NCBI GenBank assembly: GCA_009733575.1
Contig: ML769528.1
Span: 1-64,000 of the forward strand
Direction of reading: 5' to 3'
DNA length: 64,000 nucleotides
Source of the DNA: Gymnopus androsaceus JB14
Lineage: Eukaryota; Basidiomycota; Agaricomycetes; Agaricales; Omphalotaceae
The notes under the pieces were generated by a model, which saw nothing but the letters and a program-made list of their open reading frames with translations, made no database searches and was not told the DNA's origin. Of this stretch, positions 1-11,375 are shown piece by piece (the first letter of the stretch is position 1; each line of letters starts with the position of its first letter). The position numbers and the translations under genes were made by a program.

Positions 1-190
1 GTCCTGGGATGCATCCTGGGGCATCCTGAGGCATCCTGAGGCATCCTGGGATGGAACTTTTATCCTAGGATGCCTCAGGATGCCCCAGGATACCCCAGGA
101 CATCCCAGGATCTCCCAGGACATCCCAGGATCTCCCAGGACACCTAGGATGACTAGGATACCTGAGGTGTCCAAAGTTTTACCCTTTTTC
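1..190. repeat. Low-complexity inverted repeat of the CCCAGGAT type
   Basis: Short imperfect copies of GCATCCTGAGG/GCATCCTGGG occupy about the first 50 bases. From about 60 onward they switch to the complementary form CCCAGGATGCC/CCCAGGACATC, so the block could fold back on itself. It lies just beyond the 3' end of the KDZ transposase relic and may belong to that element's terminal region. I see no coding potential. Confidence 0.75.
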
Positions 191-199
191 CTGGGCCAA

Positions 200-3100
200 C
201 TAGGATGCCTCAGGTTGCCTAAGAGGACTAGGTGACCTTAGATCCTCCTGGGCCCACAACAGTTTTTTCTGATGTTCCTGATGATCCTGCTCATCTTCAC
301 CCTCATCAAGCTCAAACATCAGTCTTGCCAGATTTGGCAATCTATCAAGCACCTGTTGAGCGTGCTCTCGAAGCTTTGCTCATCTCTGATCCACCTGCTG
401 AGCATACTGGAATTTGTACTCAGCTTGTAGATATGCATATGCATCCAGTCCTTCCCTCAGTTCTGGATTGGTGTCTGGCCTTGCACCCCGTTTTCAAAGC
501 CATTCCTCTGATTCCCACACAGAAAACTCTTTGATTCGCCGCAACTCCTCTACTAAAAGAAGTACCTCCTCTTCCCATCGGTCACTTCGGGCTTTTGCTT
601 TTGCATATTCCACCCGCACGGCTAATAACAATATGAATGCAAGAAACATAATATAATGCTATAGAACATACCATCTTCAAACGAGGGGTCCAATGAGGAA
701 ACCGCTTGGTTTTACCAAATCCAAGAAAGGGTTCGATGGCTTTCGCCCATGCTAGGAAGCTGGGTGGTATTACCTTGAGCTATTTCGTCTATAAAACCAT
801 GCTCCCTTCTAGCTTCTTCCTGCGCACGCTCCTCCCGAGATAAAGCCCATTCATTGAGACCCCGTACGTCATCATCTTCAAGCACCTTCAGCTCTTTTTC
901 CCACTCACTGCGTCCCTTCAAAGAAAGAATAGCTGAGCGCACCCGTCGGTAACGAAGTTTGTTTTTGTAAACCTGTAGGTCGATTTTCCGCAGTACACCT
1001 TGAGTTCTGGTGTTCCGTACCCGGCCGGTGATATTCTTCAGCTTGAATTCCGAGGTCATGGTTCTTGCTCGAAGGCCCTGCCGCAAATGCTTCAATGAAT
1101 CGCGTGCCTCAGCCTCTCGTAGTTGGGTTTCCATGGCGCTGAGGCCCCCAACACATGCACCATTCCTTGCAGAAAGTCGAAAGTCCGAGGGCAGGAAAAG
1201 CTTTATATTCTCCGGATTATCTGCATCCGGTTTGTCAAAGCTCTCCTGTTGGCTCTCGTTAAGGTAGTCATGGAGAGTCGGCATGAGGAGCGACTGGAAG
1301 TCTCGGAATTTCTATGTTTCGGAGTAAAGCTGAGGCCTCACGTTGAAGCTCCAGCATTTGAGTGGGAGTAGGATGGGGGGTTGTCTTGATTTTGAGAGCA
1401 CGGGAATGTCTAACAGGTTGCATTAGAGTCATTTATGGTCTAATTGATGTAGTGTACACACTGCGAGTCTTCAATTTGGAGTCCGAGAACCAAAAACACA
1501 CAGCTACTGGAGGAGTGTACGTTGACCCCTCGCGACAATGCCTCATGTTCCTCCTTAGTCAATTCAATCTCCACCTCCTTCAAGCTCATTTTTTCTGGTG
1601 GAAAACTTCAGAAAAAGTGGATGGTTACTGCAACCAGTCACATACCATCTCTGGGAAGCTCGTATGGACACGGCTTTGTTTTATCTTTCTCCCACTCCTC
1701 TATCATCTTATCCCATTGGTGTATTGTCTTGTCTCCAACAGACTCCCTCAGGCTCTCAGAGAACTCCATGAAATCATCGTCGTGGATTTTAAACTCCTTT
1801 ACCGCCCGTATGAGACGTTTAGCAAGAACACGATCTGGTGTAGCCGTAAGATTAAAACTCAAATTTAGTAGATGTAACACTCACCGAGACTCTGTGCAAG
1901 TTGCCAGTTGAAAAACCCGAAAATATCATCCAACGTCAGTGCCCGACTTGCGGCACTCATCTCCTTAGTCTGAGACGCAGCTTTGTTTGAAGATGCCCAT
2001 CCTTCCTCCACTGTCTCCGCATGGGTCTGGCCCACCCCAGGTTGATAGTCAAAAGAGAATTTCTGGTGGTTAATCTCTTGGTGTGCCTTGATATGAAACT
2101 TGGGGATCATAAAAATGATATTCTCTTTGTTATAGCGGATGCGGATGTTAGGATTGATTTCTTCCATCCGGGTCCAAAAATTAATCGACCACTGGCAGGA
2201 TATGTCGTACGATATAATAATGCAGATCCACTCTTCACCTTCAATGGTTTTGGTGAATACAAAGTCAATGTTACAAAACCTGCCTCAGTCTCAGCATGCA
2301 TACCGCATTGTAAGATGTTTACACACCGCTCTCCTACCTGCAGATCACCCATCCCATTCTTTCGCCATAACCCATGACGGGCACAACATATCCCAGCTAC
2401 ACCTGAAGTTCGGAGACCTTTCACGTTTTTCAAGTTTGCTAAAAACATTGCCGCGAAACCAGAGCAGCTGCTCATCTATTCAAAGGTTGAGAATCATACA
2501 GTAATACATATTCGAAGAAACTCACCTCCGTTTGATTCACAAATCGCTTCAGGTGCTCCGCGTATTCTGTTTTTCGGACAAAGTATGCCCAGCCATCGGA
2601 CAGCAAAGGATTCTTGGTTTCATTTGATACAATCTTGTTTTTTAACCGCAAGTTTGCATCGATGGCCAGGAACATGTAAAAATAAAACCTAGAATGAATT
2701 AAGCATTGAACGGATTAGAGGATCTGCATAACATACTGGAGTTCTTCGGGATATTCTTTCCAGTTTGATGGGAGGTTCCATCCAGGGTGTGGGCATGCTG
2801 GACACTTGACAGCCAGCTCTCCTTGAGCGGTTCCCTGCATTCCCGTCCAATCATGTGCTCTGCCACGCCATTTGCATGTTTTGAGAAGGCGCCATTGCAC
2901 CATAGTGAGTAAGAATAATCTATAACAGTTCTAGTGAAACGCAAGTCAGAAAGGGACAAGATGGAGGAAATTAGCCTTTCACACCTTTGGCTTTATTCTT
3001 TGGCGACTGGTGCTCATGATTTCTAAGCCATGGTAGAAGTCATACGCCGGAATTTTAGCCAAGCAGTTGAGATGATGAAAAAGCCGTAAACAGGAGAAGG

Positions 3101-3984
3101 TCGTGCAGGCCTGGGGGTCGGAAGGTGTGGAGGGAAACCAACATGCTTGCAGAAGCTGGACAACATTGGTACGACTTGAGCCTTGGCACCCACAGAACCT
3201 TGCTGCTACATTGTGAATGCCATTCGTATGAATCACGGTAAAGTCGGCCTGAGCATTCCTTGGAAATAGACACGGTTTTCCCGGGGTATGCCCTAGCTGG
3301 TACGTAGCTCCGAGTTGTTTCAAGGTTGTCACCTGAAAATGATTTATTTTCCACTCCTGCAAGCAAGTTAGCCACAATACGTTCAGTAAAATATGTTCAA
3401 AATACCTCGATCCAATGCAGAGGTAGCTTCCTGTGTTCATTCACTATACATTCTTACAGAACATTCCTGCTAGAAAGCATTCCTGCTCGGTGCAACGAAA
3501 GTGTGCATTGGATGCCTTGCATCCCGCACAGGTATTTCCCCAGCCCCGCTGACCCTTGTGCCATACCATCACATCAAGATACTGATCCTGATACGGTATC
3601 CAGGCCTTTATTGGGTTGTCCTAAAGGTTCAAAGAGTATGTCAGTGGTTTGGACCCAGATTGTAATTCTGGCACATACAGAGTTCCGGACAGGTTTGACA
3701 ACAGTTATATTCGCAACATCATCTTCTTCATCTGCCTGTAGGTCCTTCAATTCCTGGTCATTGAGGAGGCTTTCTAATTCTTCAATTTCTGCCCAGTGAT
3801 TGCGTTGGTTAGCAAATTCAAAATTATCATTATATATCTGCTTGCTAGACACCAAATGGAGTGAGGGCAATGGCTCGGAGTGTATGTTGACGCGACGGGC
3901 ATCCTGAGATACAGATATAGTTGTGGACCAATGTGCAGGCGTATGTTCATAGAAACCATCCTTTCGTTGGCGCTTGGACGACAT
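200..3984 (-). pseudogene. KDZ-family DNA transposase with CxC2 cysteine cluster, degenerate
   Basis: A multi-exon reading matches KDZ (Kyakuja-Dileera-Zisupton) transposases along its length. The likely start is the ATG at 3982-3984. A CxC2-type cysteine cluster (CAGCKASNAHFRCTEC) lies near 3500. Then come the HTNGIHNVAARFCGC segment (about 3220), CPACPHPGWNLP (about 2800), FLAIDANLRL (about 2655), YDISCQW (about 2200, after a 46 bp intron) and an ETVEEGW segment (about 2010). The last three fit the family's putative D, D and E positions. The basic, charged C-terminal tail continues past 712. It is broken: TAA at 712-714, TGA at 494-496 and 380-382, and a one-base frameshift near 3448 inside the cysteine cluster. 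Family identity is firm; activity is unlikely. Confidence 0.9.
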
Positions 3985-4962
3985 AGGAGTTGGAGAAAAA
4001 AAATACAATTCAATAAGTATATTAACATATACACAAGTCAGTGTCCGATTGCACAGGACTTGTCTACTCAGGCCCCTGCTAAAACGAGGGCGAATAACAT
4101 ACTGTGTACCTGTGTGTACCTCTGTTCCCAATCCTCCATGATCCTCACCATTCCTCACCATCGAATTTGAGTGAGGTGCTTGAAAAAAGAACAGATATTA
4201 GATATTAGACTTGAAAGCAGTACTTCTTAAAATATAGAGTTTACCTTCAGCGATGTTGGCACCACTGCGACCTGTGCTGTTGAATTTCTGTCGACCCTCA
4301 TAAGTTCACCTTTCAACAACTGCGGGATGTTTATGAGCATGCTACCATAGTCATGCAAGACACCTCCGCCATGATTGACGACGCGGTTGATTCTGGTGCA
4401 GACATACCAACCAGCACTTTTTAGACAGTTGATATACTCTTACCTGAGCCCAAAGATCAGTTATTGCGAGTCTCTGAGCTGTTTCTTCATAGAAGCAACA
4501 GGAGCAGGGGCAGCCGGACAACGTCGATTTCACTCTAAAGTCACGCTTGTTTGAAGACAATAACTAATAATGACATGTAAGCTCACATTAGGGTTCATTG
4601 AGACTAGCGGCGCAAAGAAGAAGCCGGGGAGGAAGCAATGAGATCATTGTTTGAGTAGATGTGGAGGACGAAGACGGAAGTGCTGCAATTCGTGGGAGAC
4701 GCCAAGAATCAGTAAGATGGAAACAAGAAGGAATTAGCGCCTGAATTTGTCATAGGCATGTGATCTAATGTGTGGCGTCCAAGTTTGTTGAATTGATTCT
4801 GTTCTGAACTTGAGCTTGATTCCTTAAACGAACGTCGACTTTCTCAACGCATGGCTCCAGGTATGCCAATTATCTTTTTATGTTTTTTATTTTCAATTAT
4901 TATATATCTGGTACTGACTAGCGCGATGCTTGTGTGTGCTGCCGTCTCTGCAGCCCTAGCTG
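3985..4962. other. Upstream region of the KDZ relic, no gene identified
   Basis: This stretch lies upstream of the KDZ start. It holds only short open frames on the minus strand (for example 4351-4560) that I do not recognise. Parts may be 5' untranslated or non-coding sequence of the transposon. No terminal inverted repeat was found that would define the element's right end. Confidence 0.4.
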
Positions 4963-5405
4963 CTAGATTCATGTATCAAATAAGGCACATTTGTCTTTTT
5001 GCGGGATACATCACAAAGGGTGATCTCCCTTGCCCCTACAAAATTAAGGTGATGTGGGTTGGGCTTGCCATACATGGGTGGGGGCATATAGTGTGCCTAC
5101 CATACTACCCCCCTGCCCTTGCTCACTGCCATAATCCCGCCTCCCGCCCAATGCCAAGCCAATATGGGAAATTGATGATTGATCAATACTCTAACCAATA
5201 TCCAGCCTGCCGCCCGACGGCTATGCATTGCTCGCGATATGCTGCCCCACCGCCAGCAGCCGGCCATTGTTATGGCCCTGAATACTATCCCGCTCACTGT
5301 TGCCATCAGCGTTCGCAACACCCTTCAAATTAGGCACAAAGAATTTCCGAAAAATTACAAAAATCAATGCAAAATCAATTGTTATATTGAATAACATAAG
5401 ATGAG
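4963..5405 (+). repeat. Dispersed ~440 bp repeat, copy 1
   Basis: By eye this aligns along its length with the reverse complement of about 10910-11375, with clear divergence. Shared landmarks are the ATCAAA(T/C)AAGG start, ACATTTGTCTTTTTG, GATCTCCCTT(G)CCCCTA, GCCTGCCGCCC, GCATTGCTCGCGATAT and a TTTTCGGAAAAAT-like end. Copy 2 has a TATAAAATA box where this copy reads TACAAAATT. It could be a solo LTR-like element, a MITE-like element, or one terminal repeat of a larger transposon that includes copy 2. The 160-codon open frame over it looks spurious. Confidence 0.75.
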
Positions 5406-5479
5406 TTAGATACGTTCTTCATTCAAGCTTGCATTGTGATGAGCGCGTACTGCCGCTTCCCCCCGGTCTTGATCCTCTT

Positions 5480-7657
5480 GAACGCATCACTGTTAACACA
5501 CAACTTGGAACTCTCCAGAGAGAACACGACAAGTGTAGATGTTGCTATAAAAGACCACGTTAGCGAAGAAAGAAATGCAATCCAAGACGATGACTAACCT
5601 AGTATAAGGCTCAACGCACTTATTAAAGCCAAGCATCTGACTCGTAGGCGCAGTAGGCATAAGCGCAGTGAGCAACGAGTTCCTCAACCCATACTTTGCA
5701 ATTTTCTCTTTCAACGTATCCCAATCCCACAGATCCGTAGGCGTAATACCCCACAAATCATATTGCAGCTGTCCTTGCTGAGCAGGACTCCCCATCCAAG
5801 CCTCATACGGACCATCAGCCTTGGCCATCTTGCAACTAGCCTTGGCAGCACCATGGTAGATTGTCTCAAAGATCTTCAAATTGAGCTCCTTGGCCTCGGG
5901 TGAGTCGAAAGGCATCTTGAGAGCCATGAAAGCATTGGCGAGACCTTGAGCACCAATACCAATGGGACAACTACGCATGTTGGAATGACGAGCTTCCGGG
6001 ATGGGGTAGTAGTTGCGATCCATGACTCGGTTGAGATCGATTGTGACAGTCTTGGCTACATCGTGGAGCTTTGGAGGTCATATGTGGGCTTGCCAGAGGC
6101 GTCTTTGGTGATATAGGTGGCAAGATTGCAGACAGCAGGCTCATCGGGAGAAGAGTATTCGATGATCTCGGTGCAGAGGTTGGATGACTTGATGACACCA
6201 TGTTCTTTTGGTTGGATTTCGCTGTAAAGGATTAGCAAAGGCCACTGAAGACCAGAAAGATAAACACACCATTGCAAGCATCCTTGTACAGCATGAAGGG
6301 GTTACCAGTCTCGATTTGAGCTTTGAGAATGGCATACCACAACTTCTGAGCGGGAACAGTTTCGCGGGCCCACCCTCCTGCTCGTAACACTCGTAGAGTG
6401 CCTCAAACTCGTCGCCATAGACCTCATGAAGTCCAGGGGTTCGTTAGGGCAGAAGAGCGACCGGTTGCCTCCACCTTCGACGCATTTCATGCTAAGACCC
6501 AATAAGCACACAAAACCAAGAACAGGACAATACTCACAAGAGATCTGGTTTCCAGAGAGCGTAGAACAAATCCCGAGCACGGACTTCCTCCTTGCCAAGG
6601 TTCTTCCTCAGATCAATCACGGCGTACCAAGGTAGATGGCGAAAGCACCGGGACGCTTGTTACCACCCTGGTCGACGTATCGAGCGGTGGCGTTGTAGGC
6701 ACGAAGCATTGGGACGATACCGTTAGAGTATCCATTTGTACCGGCGATGTAGGACCTGGAAACGCGTAAGAGAGAGAGAGAAAGTAAACCAAGAAGCGAA
6801 CGCACCTGGTAGCTCGAATATTGTGAATACTAATACCGATACCACCGGCTGACTTGCAAATAAGAGCATAGTTCTTCAACGTGTCATAGATTCCTTCAAT
6901 GGAATCGTCCTTCATGCAGACGAGAAGCAGGAGGACATTTGCGGGTTTGGTGTACCGGCATTGAAGAGAGTAGGGGTAGCATGTGTGAAGTATTGTTCGG
7001 ACATGAGGTTATAGGTTTGTAGGACGTGCTCGATGTTGTCGCTGTGAATTCCGACAGCTACTCGCATAATCATGTGTTGCGGTTGCTCGGCAATGTGACC
7101 GTTGAGATGGATGAGGTATGAAAGTTCAAGAGTTTTAAACCCAAAGCTACCGAGAGTCAGAAAGGATAAAAAGAAAAGAGCTAGGAGCATACTAGATGTA
7201 GCTGAAATCGCAGTTGTAGATGATAGCCGAATCAAGGGTCTCCTTGTGAGCCATAACGTTTTGGTAGGTTTCTTCTGAAACCATCGACGCTGGTTTGCCA
7301 GTCTTGGTTGACGTATTCGTAGAGGTCGGTGATTACTGAAGAAAAGTTCTTTTTCGTCTCCTTGTGTACATTTGAGACGGCGATACGGGGGCAAGGATAG
7401 CGTAGTCGGGATGTTTTGTTGCAAGGTTGGCTGCAGTCTCGGTGGCGAGGTTCTGAAAGGTGGGAAGAGTTAGTCGTGAAGGCAACTGTAGAAGCGCGTT
7501 GTACAAACATCGAGCTCGACCGTAGTCACGCCTTGATGAACAACCTTTTGCGTGACCCTGAGGGATATTGAGAGCTTGGAAAGAATGAAATAGATGTGAC
7601 ATACTGGATAGGATCTACGTGGTTCATGTCGAGGCCATAGCATAACTTTGAGTTTGT
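5480..7657 (-). pseudogene. Ribonucleotide reductase large subunit, truncated and frameshifted
   Basis: Clear class Ia RNR alpha-chain sequence (ribonucleoside-diphosphate to deoxyribonucleotide reduction in the cytosol). It runs in order from KLCYGLDMNHVDPIQ (about 7655) through [75 protein letters not shown] and [15 protein letters not shown] to GEFQVV (about 5490). The cysteine and glutamate of the CTEI active site are still readable. The start of the ATP cone and the whole C-terminus are missing. At least five one-base shifts fall near 7295, 6920, 6433, 6375 and 6070. About ten codons are lost after AIYL (about 6630) and about five after CNLAT. The conserved PTAST and NECFEPYT motifs are altered. 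Several introns remain, so it is not a retrocopy. An unrelated short frame joins its 3' end near 5475. Confidence 0.92.
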
Positions 7658-8500
7658 AAGTTTGTGGGACGTGCTCGTGAACGTTGAGAGCAAAGTGAGA
7701 TTACCAGCGAATCACGCTCGGAAACGCGGTCCGTTGGCGCTTAATAGGCATTTCTTTCGAGCTCGTCATTTGAAACGACGGTCCCAAGTAGGAGATGATA
7801 GTAGATATCATCCGGATGCTCCAGAAACGCTTTGCTACATGTATTCAGCCGATAATATCCTGAAATTTTACTTAATGAGGGTAATAAACTTGATTGAAGT
7901 TCATTCTATTCTGAATACTGTACAATTAGAGTCGAGTTTGACGTTCACAATGATGAACTAGTAGAGCTAATATCAACTACAGGAATGTCCTGAAGGCTGA
8001 GAGATCTAGATATAGTGGTACTAGCTTCATTATGTTTTTGATTTAGGAAATTACGCTGAGAGATGCATTGTCAAAGGAAGTATGTACAAAGGACTAGAAA
8101 TATTGAATCCATATCAACGTTACATTTTTCAACAATATCAAAAGTTGCCAACATAAACGTTTGGGGAGCATAGATCAAATCCAACTATGGTATTGAGTAA
8201 GATTGTACAGTTTTAGAGGTTACGGACACCTCTGAACAAGTATACATCCCAAATACTTTTCAACATTTGTGGTGATGTCGGTATCAAGGGTGTTGACGTG
8301 TCTCTGGATACCAACAGACATATTCACACTCTGTAAATTTTGAATATTTTATTTATTCATCTTAAAGGAATGTATTCCGATTGTTTTGCAGTATACTGAA
8401 TGTTGACACTTTCTAGAGAGACTGCAAACGTTTGACCTTCGGATGTCCGGAAGAAGTATTGGATCCTCCACGGATATTGAAGCGCCCAGGAAGCATGACT
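7658..8500. other. Unassigned stretch between two gene relics
   Basis: No coding sequence is recognised. Around 7690-7840 short pieces resemble the arms of the large palindrome at 18.0-18.1 and 18.7-18.8 kb: GCGGTCCGT(T/G)GGCGCTTA, then an ACGA-rich GAGCTCGTC/AAACGACG stretch and AGATGAT. This suggests a diverged copy of the same repeat family. The rest is AT-rich without visible structure. Confidence 0.4.
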
Positions 8501-9689
8501 TTCTGAGAGTCTCACGATTTGTTCAACGAACTTCTTTGGCCCTTGACTTCCACTCCATCTAGCCTCAACTCCTACAAGCCTTCTTCCAAGAGGTTGACCA
8601 AAACCGCTGTCAGAGAGTTGAGCAAACAGCTTGGTATGTTATCTCTTTCTTTTTTTGATTCGCTGATCGCAGCTTATATCTCTCTTCTAGCTCGACCCCT
8701 AACATTCCTCATTCATCATCAGATTCCCGGTATCACTCTTTGCGTATTTGTCTTGATCACGGACAATTGGCCTTGCGACCAGCGTGTTTTATACCAGTGT
8801 TATGTTGCGCTTGCTTTATGGATGTGGTGCGTCTCCCAAGTGTCACTAACCCAACTAACCCAATCCGCTCATCCAGGTCTTACATCCTCATCATCAACAT
8901 CAACACCTGCGCTTTCTATGTGCCCCACAACGCTGGCGCCTATCATCCTGCAACGGCAAAGACTTTATCAACACATTCTTCTACGCTACCGCTATGCATT
9001 GCATAGGCCTTTTTGGCTAGATTGGACTGTTTGCCTGCAGCTTTAGCAGCGGCGAGTTGGTTTATTGTGTAAGTGTCGCGTTTTTGACATAGGACAGCGG
9101 TATTGGTCAACGATTTATCTGATATTCTTTCCTGCGTCTGTGAGTATTCGGCTGCCCATGCGGGGTGCGGTGTTTGTTGTTCGTGTCCGTTCTCAACTAA
9201 ATAACTCACTGACTCCTTTTTACATTGAATTCTAGTTCTGATATGGGTCCATGAGTGTCGAGAAAGTGTACGTTCGGTTTCCTTCTTCTTGTACTATCTC
9301 TCTCTGTTCCCATGCTTCGCGGTGGACACCTAGCATCCCAAATTTCCCGTTACCGGCCCTCCGACTCTACCGTGATGCTAACAACTCCTTCTAATAGTCC
9401 GAACGCCGGCTATACGCTATGAAGATCCAAGTCAAGATTCAGTATAAGGTGGGTTTGAGCTTTTCTTATGTGTATTATTTCTCCCAGGATAGTGCACGTG
9501 ACCTCGATCTCGAGCTCTATGCTTATGCATATCCTTTCCCATCGTATCGTCTTCCTTGCTTCTTCTTGCCAATGCTATTCGTTCTGCTACAACTATTTTT
9601 CATTTATTATTTCTTCACTTAACTGCTTTACTTGTTCTCCTCCTCGCTGCCTTGCTTCAATTCTGGATGCTAATCTCTGTTTTCCTTAG
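8501..9689 (+). other. Possible eroded 5' exons of the histidine kinase relic
   Basis: Intron-like borders occur (for example a GTATGT at 8634), with short open pieces between them, including a frame over 8519-9046 and one in 9419-9520. I cannot match these to a family. Their position and strand make them candidates for the upstream part of the hybrid kinase relic that follows, but unrelated sequence is equally possible. Confidence 0.3.
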
Positions 9690-10870
9690 GCCTTACAACG
9701 AGCCCAAGCCAGCGAACGAAGGATATCGGAATCTAAACATTGGCTTACTTGTAAGTTTTATTCCATTTTGTTTTCTGGGTCTTATTCTTGCATGTCAACT
9801 TGGTTCCGCTCTTGCGTTCATCCTTACTTCACGCCATTCGGGTCGTGGATCGTTGCGTCGTATCTACGTTCGCATTTGTATTAAGAAGCACCTTCTTTTC
9901 CTCTCCAGATATGTCTTCCATGAGGTTCAAGTTCCGCTCAACTCTGCTCGTAAGTCCCCCCCCTCTCTCTCTCCGAATCTACTATCGAGAAGTATGCTGA
10001 CCTGAAATCCTTGTTCAGTCCTTCAGCGCAGCAAAAAGCATGGAAGCTTCAGGGACTCTTTCAAACTCTTTAGAAGTCAAGTTTGATGTGTTGATGGGTA
10101 GTTTGACTATGATGCCCGCAAGGTAAGATCAAAGTCGTTGAATCACTGACTAGCTGACGGACTAGGCTTTGCTCTAGTGTTGAACTGATGTCCTGGATAT
10201 TCAATCGCTTGGACAGTGGACGTATGCATTTCATCAAAGTGAGTAAACTTGCTAGTGGCGTAACTCGGAATCATGTTAATCTTTTCTTTTCTTACAGTGC
10301 TCTAGCTCATTATTCATACCTCTGCAACTAGCAACAGCTCAGAAGGGGCTAACACTCAAGACAGAGTTGGATTCAAACATTGATGGGGTGTGTTTTGCCA
10401 AGCTTCCTTGTTCTTTCCACTTCATGATTAACAATGGCTTTCATCAGGTCGCCCGTTGTGCAGCATACAGAGCCATGGGCAAAAGGAGGACGTGATACAG
10501 CTGACACTTGACCGAATACCCGGACGTGGATGGATGTGATGAGGCGGTTCAGCAGATCATATTTGTGTATGTGTTCAGTCTGTAATACTATCTACTAGCA
10601 TGCATCACCGGTGCTCAGTCACTGTCAAGACCAAGCTAGTCGTATCTTCCGTTTTGAATGACACGGGGAATGGTTCTAAGGGATCAGGCTCAGGAAATAA
10701 CCATAACCATCGATGCAGAGGCTTCAGCGCGACTTTCTGCTTCGAGGCTCGCGCAGCATGATTATGAACCATGGGAACATAAGGACGAGATGATTATTGT
10801 TTGTGTGGAGGTTACAGGATACGGGATGTGGAATTGAGGGATCAGAGTTGACGGGGCCGAAAACGTCTTG
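9690..10870 (+). pseudogene. Hybrid sensor histidine kinase fragment (HisKA/HATPase core), degenerate
   Basis: The dimerisation and ATP-binding core of a fungal hybrid histidine kinase can be read across short introns. A coiled segment (ALQRAQASERRIS, 9690) is followed by the H-box FHEVQVPLN (about 9920), whose histidine would be the phospho-acceptor. Then come NMEASGTLSNSLEV-like sequence (10040), LDxGRMHFIK (10205), IPLQLATAQKGLTLKTELDS (10318), VARCAAYRAMGK (10449), TVKTKLV (10621) and LSASRLAQHDYEPWEHKDE (10735). The last leads into VEVTGYGM where VEVTDTGVGI, the N-box/G1 region, is expected. Several one-base insertions break the frame near 10170-10200 and 10490. The G1 glycines are damaged, and neither a G2 box nor a receiver domain follows. 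Kinase identity is confident; it is a truncated relic. Confidence 0.85.
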
Positions 10871-10909
10871 CCAAAGCATAATAATGGACATATTATTACT
10901 ATAAGTCGT

Positions 10910-11375
10910 GCATCTAAACTGTTTATGTGAAGCAATAAAATTCATTTTTTGCGATTTTTCCGAAAATTTTATGGCCCAGTTTGGAAGTGTCGCGAACACT
11001 GTTGGCAACAGCGAGCAAAGCTGGCGGGATAATATTCGGGCCATAGTAATGGTTGGCGGCCGTAAGTGTGGTATTGGGTGCGATATCGCGAGCAATGCAT
11101 GGGGCCCGTTGGGCGGCAGGCCAGATATTGATCAGAACACTGATCAATTATCAATTTTCCGATTTCGGCCTAGCATTGGGCAGGGAGGCGCGATTATGAC
11201 CATGAGCGAGTAGCTGGGGTGATATGGCAGACAGTGGAGGCCCTGTATGCCCCCGCCCAGGTATGGTGGGCCGAACCTGCCCGCTGAGGGTATTTTATAG
11301 GGGAAGGGAGATCCCTGTTGCTGATGTATCAGACAAAAAGACAAATGTCCCTTGTTTGATGCATCAATCTGGCAG
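10910..11375 (-). repeat. Dispersed ~440 bp repeat, copy 2 (inverted relative to copy 1)
   Basis: Reverse-complement partner of 4963-5405. The outward-facing end (about 11375) carries the ATCAAACAAGGG start, and a TATAAAATA box lies near 11295 on the minus strand. Together with copy 1 it brackets the RNR and histidine kinase relics. The first ATG of the downstream dioxygenase frame (11352) lies inside this repeat, so the repeat may have supplied or replaced that gene's original 5' end. Confidence 0.75.

Noticed and set aside
4851..5333. 160-codon plus-strand open frame with hydrophobic start
   Set aside because: Most of it lies inside the ~440 bp repeat, its inverted copy at 10.9-11.4 kb does not keep the frame, and the residues show no family pattern.
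5410..5482. Minus-strand NSDAFKRIKTGGKRQYAL as an ADF/cofilin-type fragment fused to the RNR relic
   Set aside because: Only about 20 residues, weak resemblance and no second exon; noted as an odd 3' junction only.
8943..9209. Minus-strand 88-codon open frame (AAAKAAGKQSNLAKKAYAM)
   Set aside because: Coding-like composition, but no family match, no neighbouring exons and an opposite-strand kinase relic; not supported as a gene.
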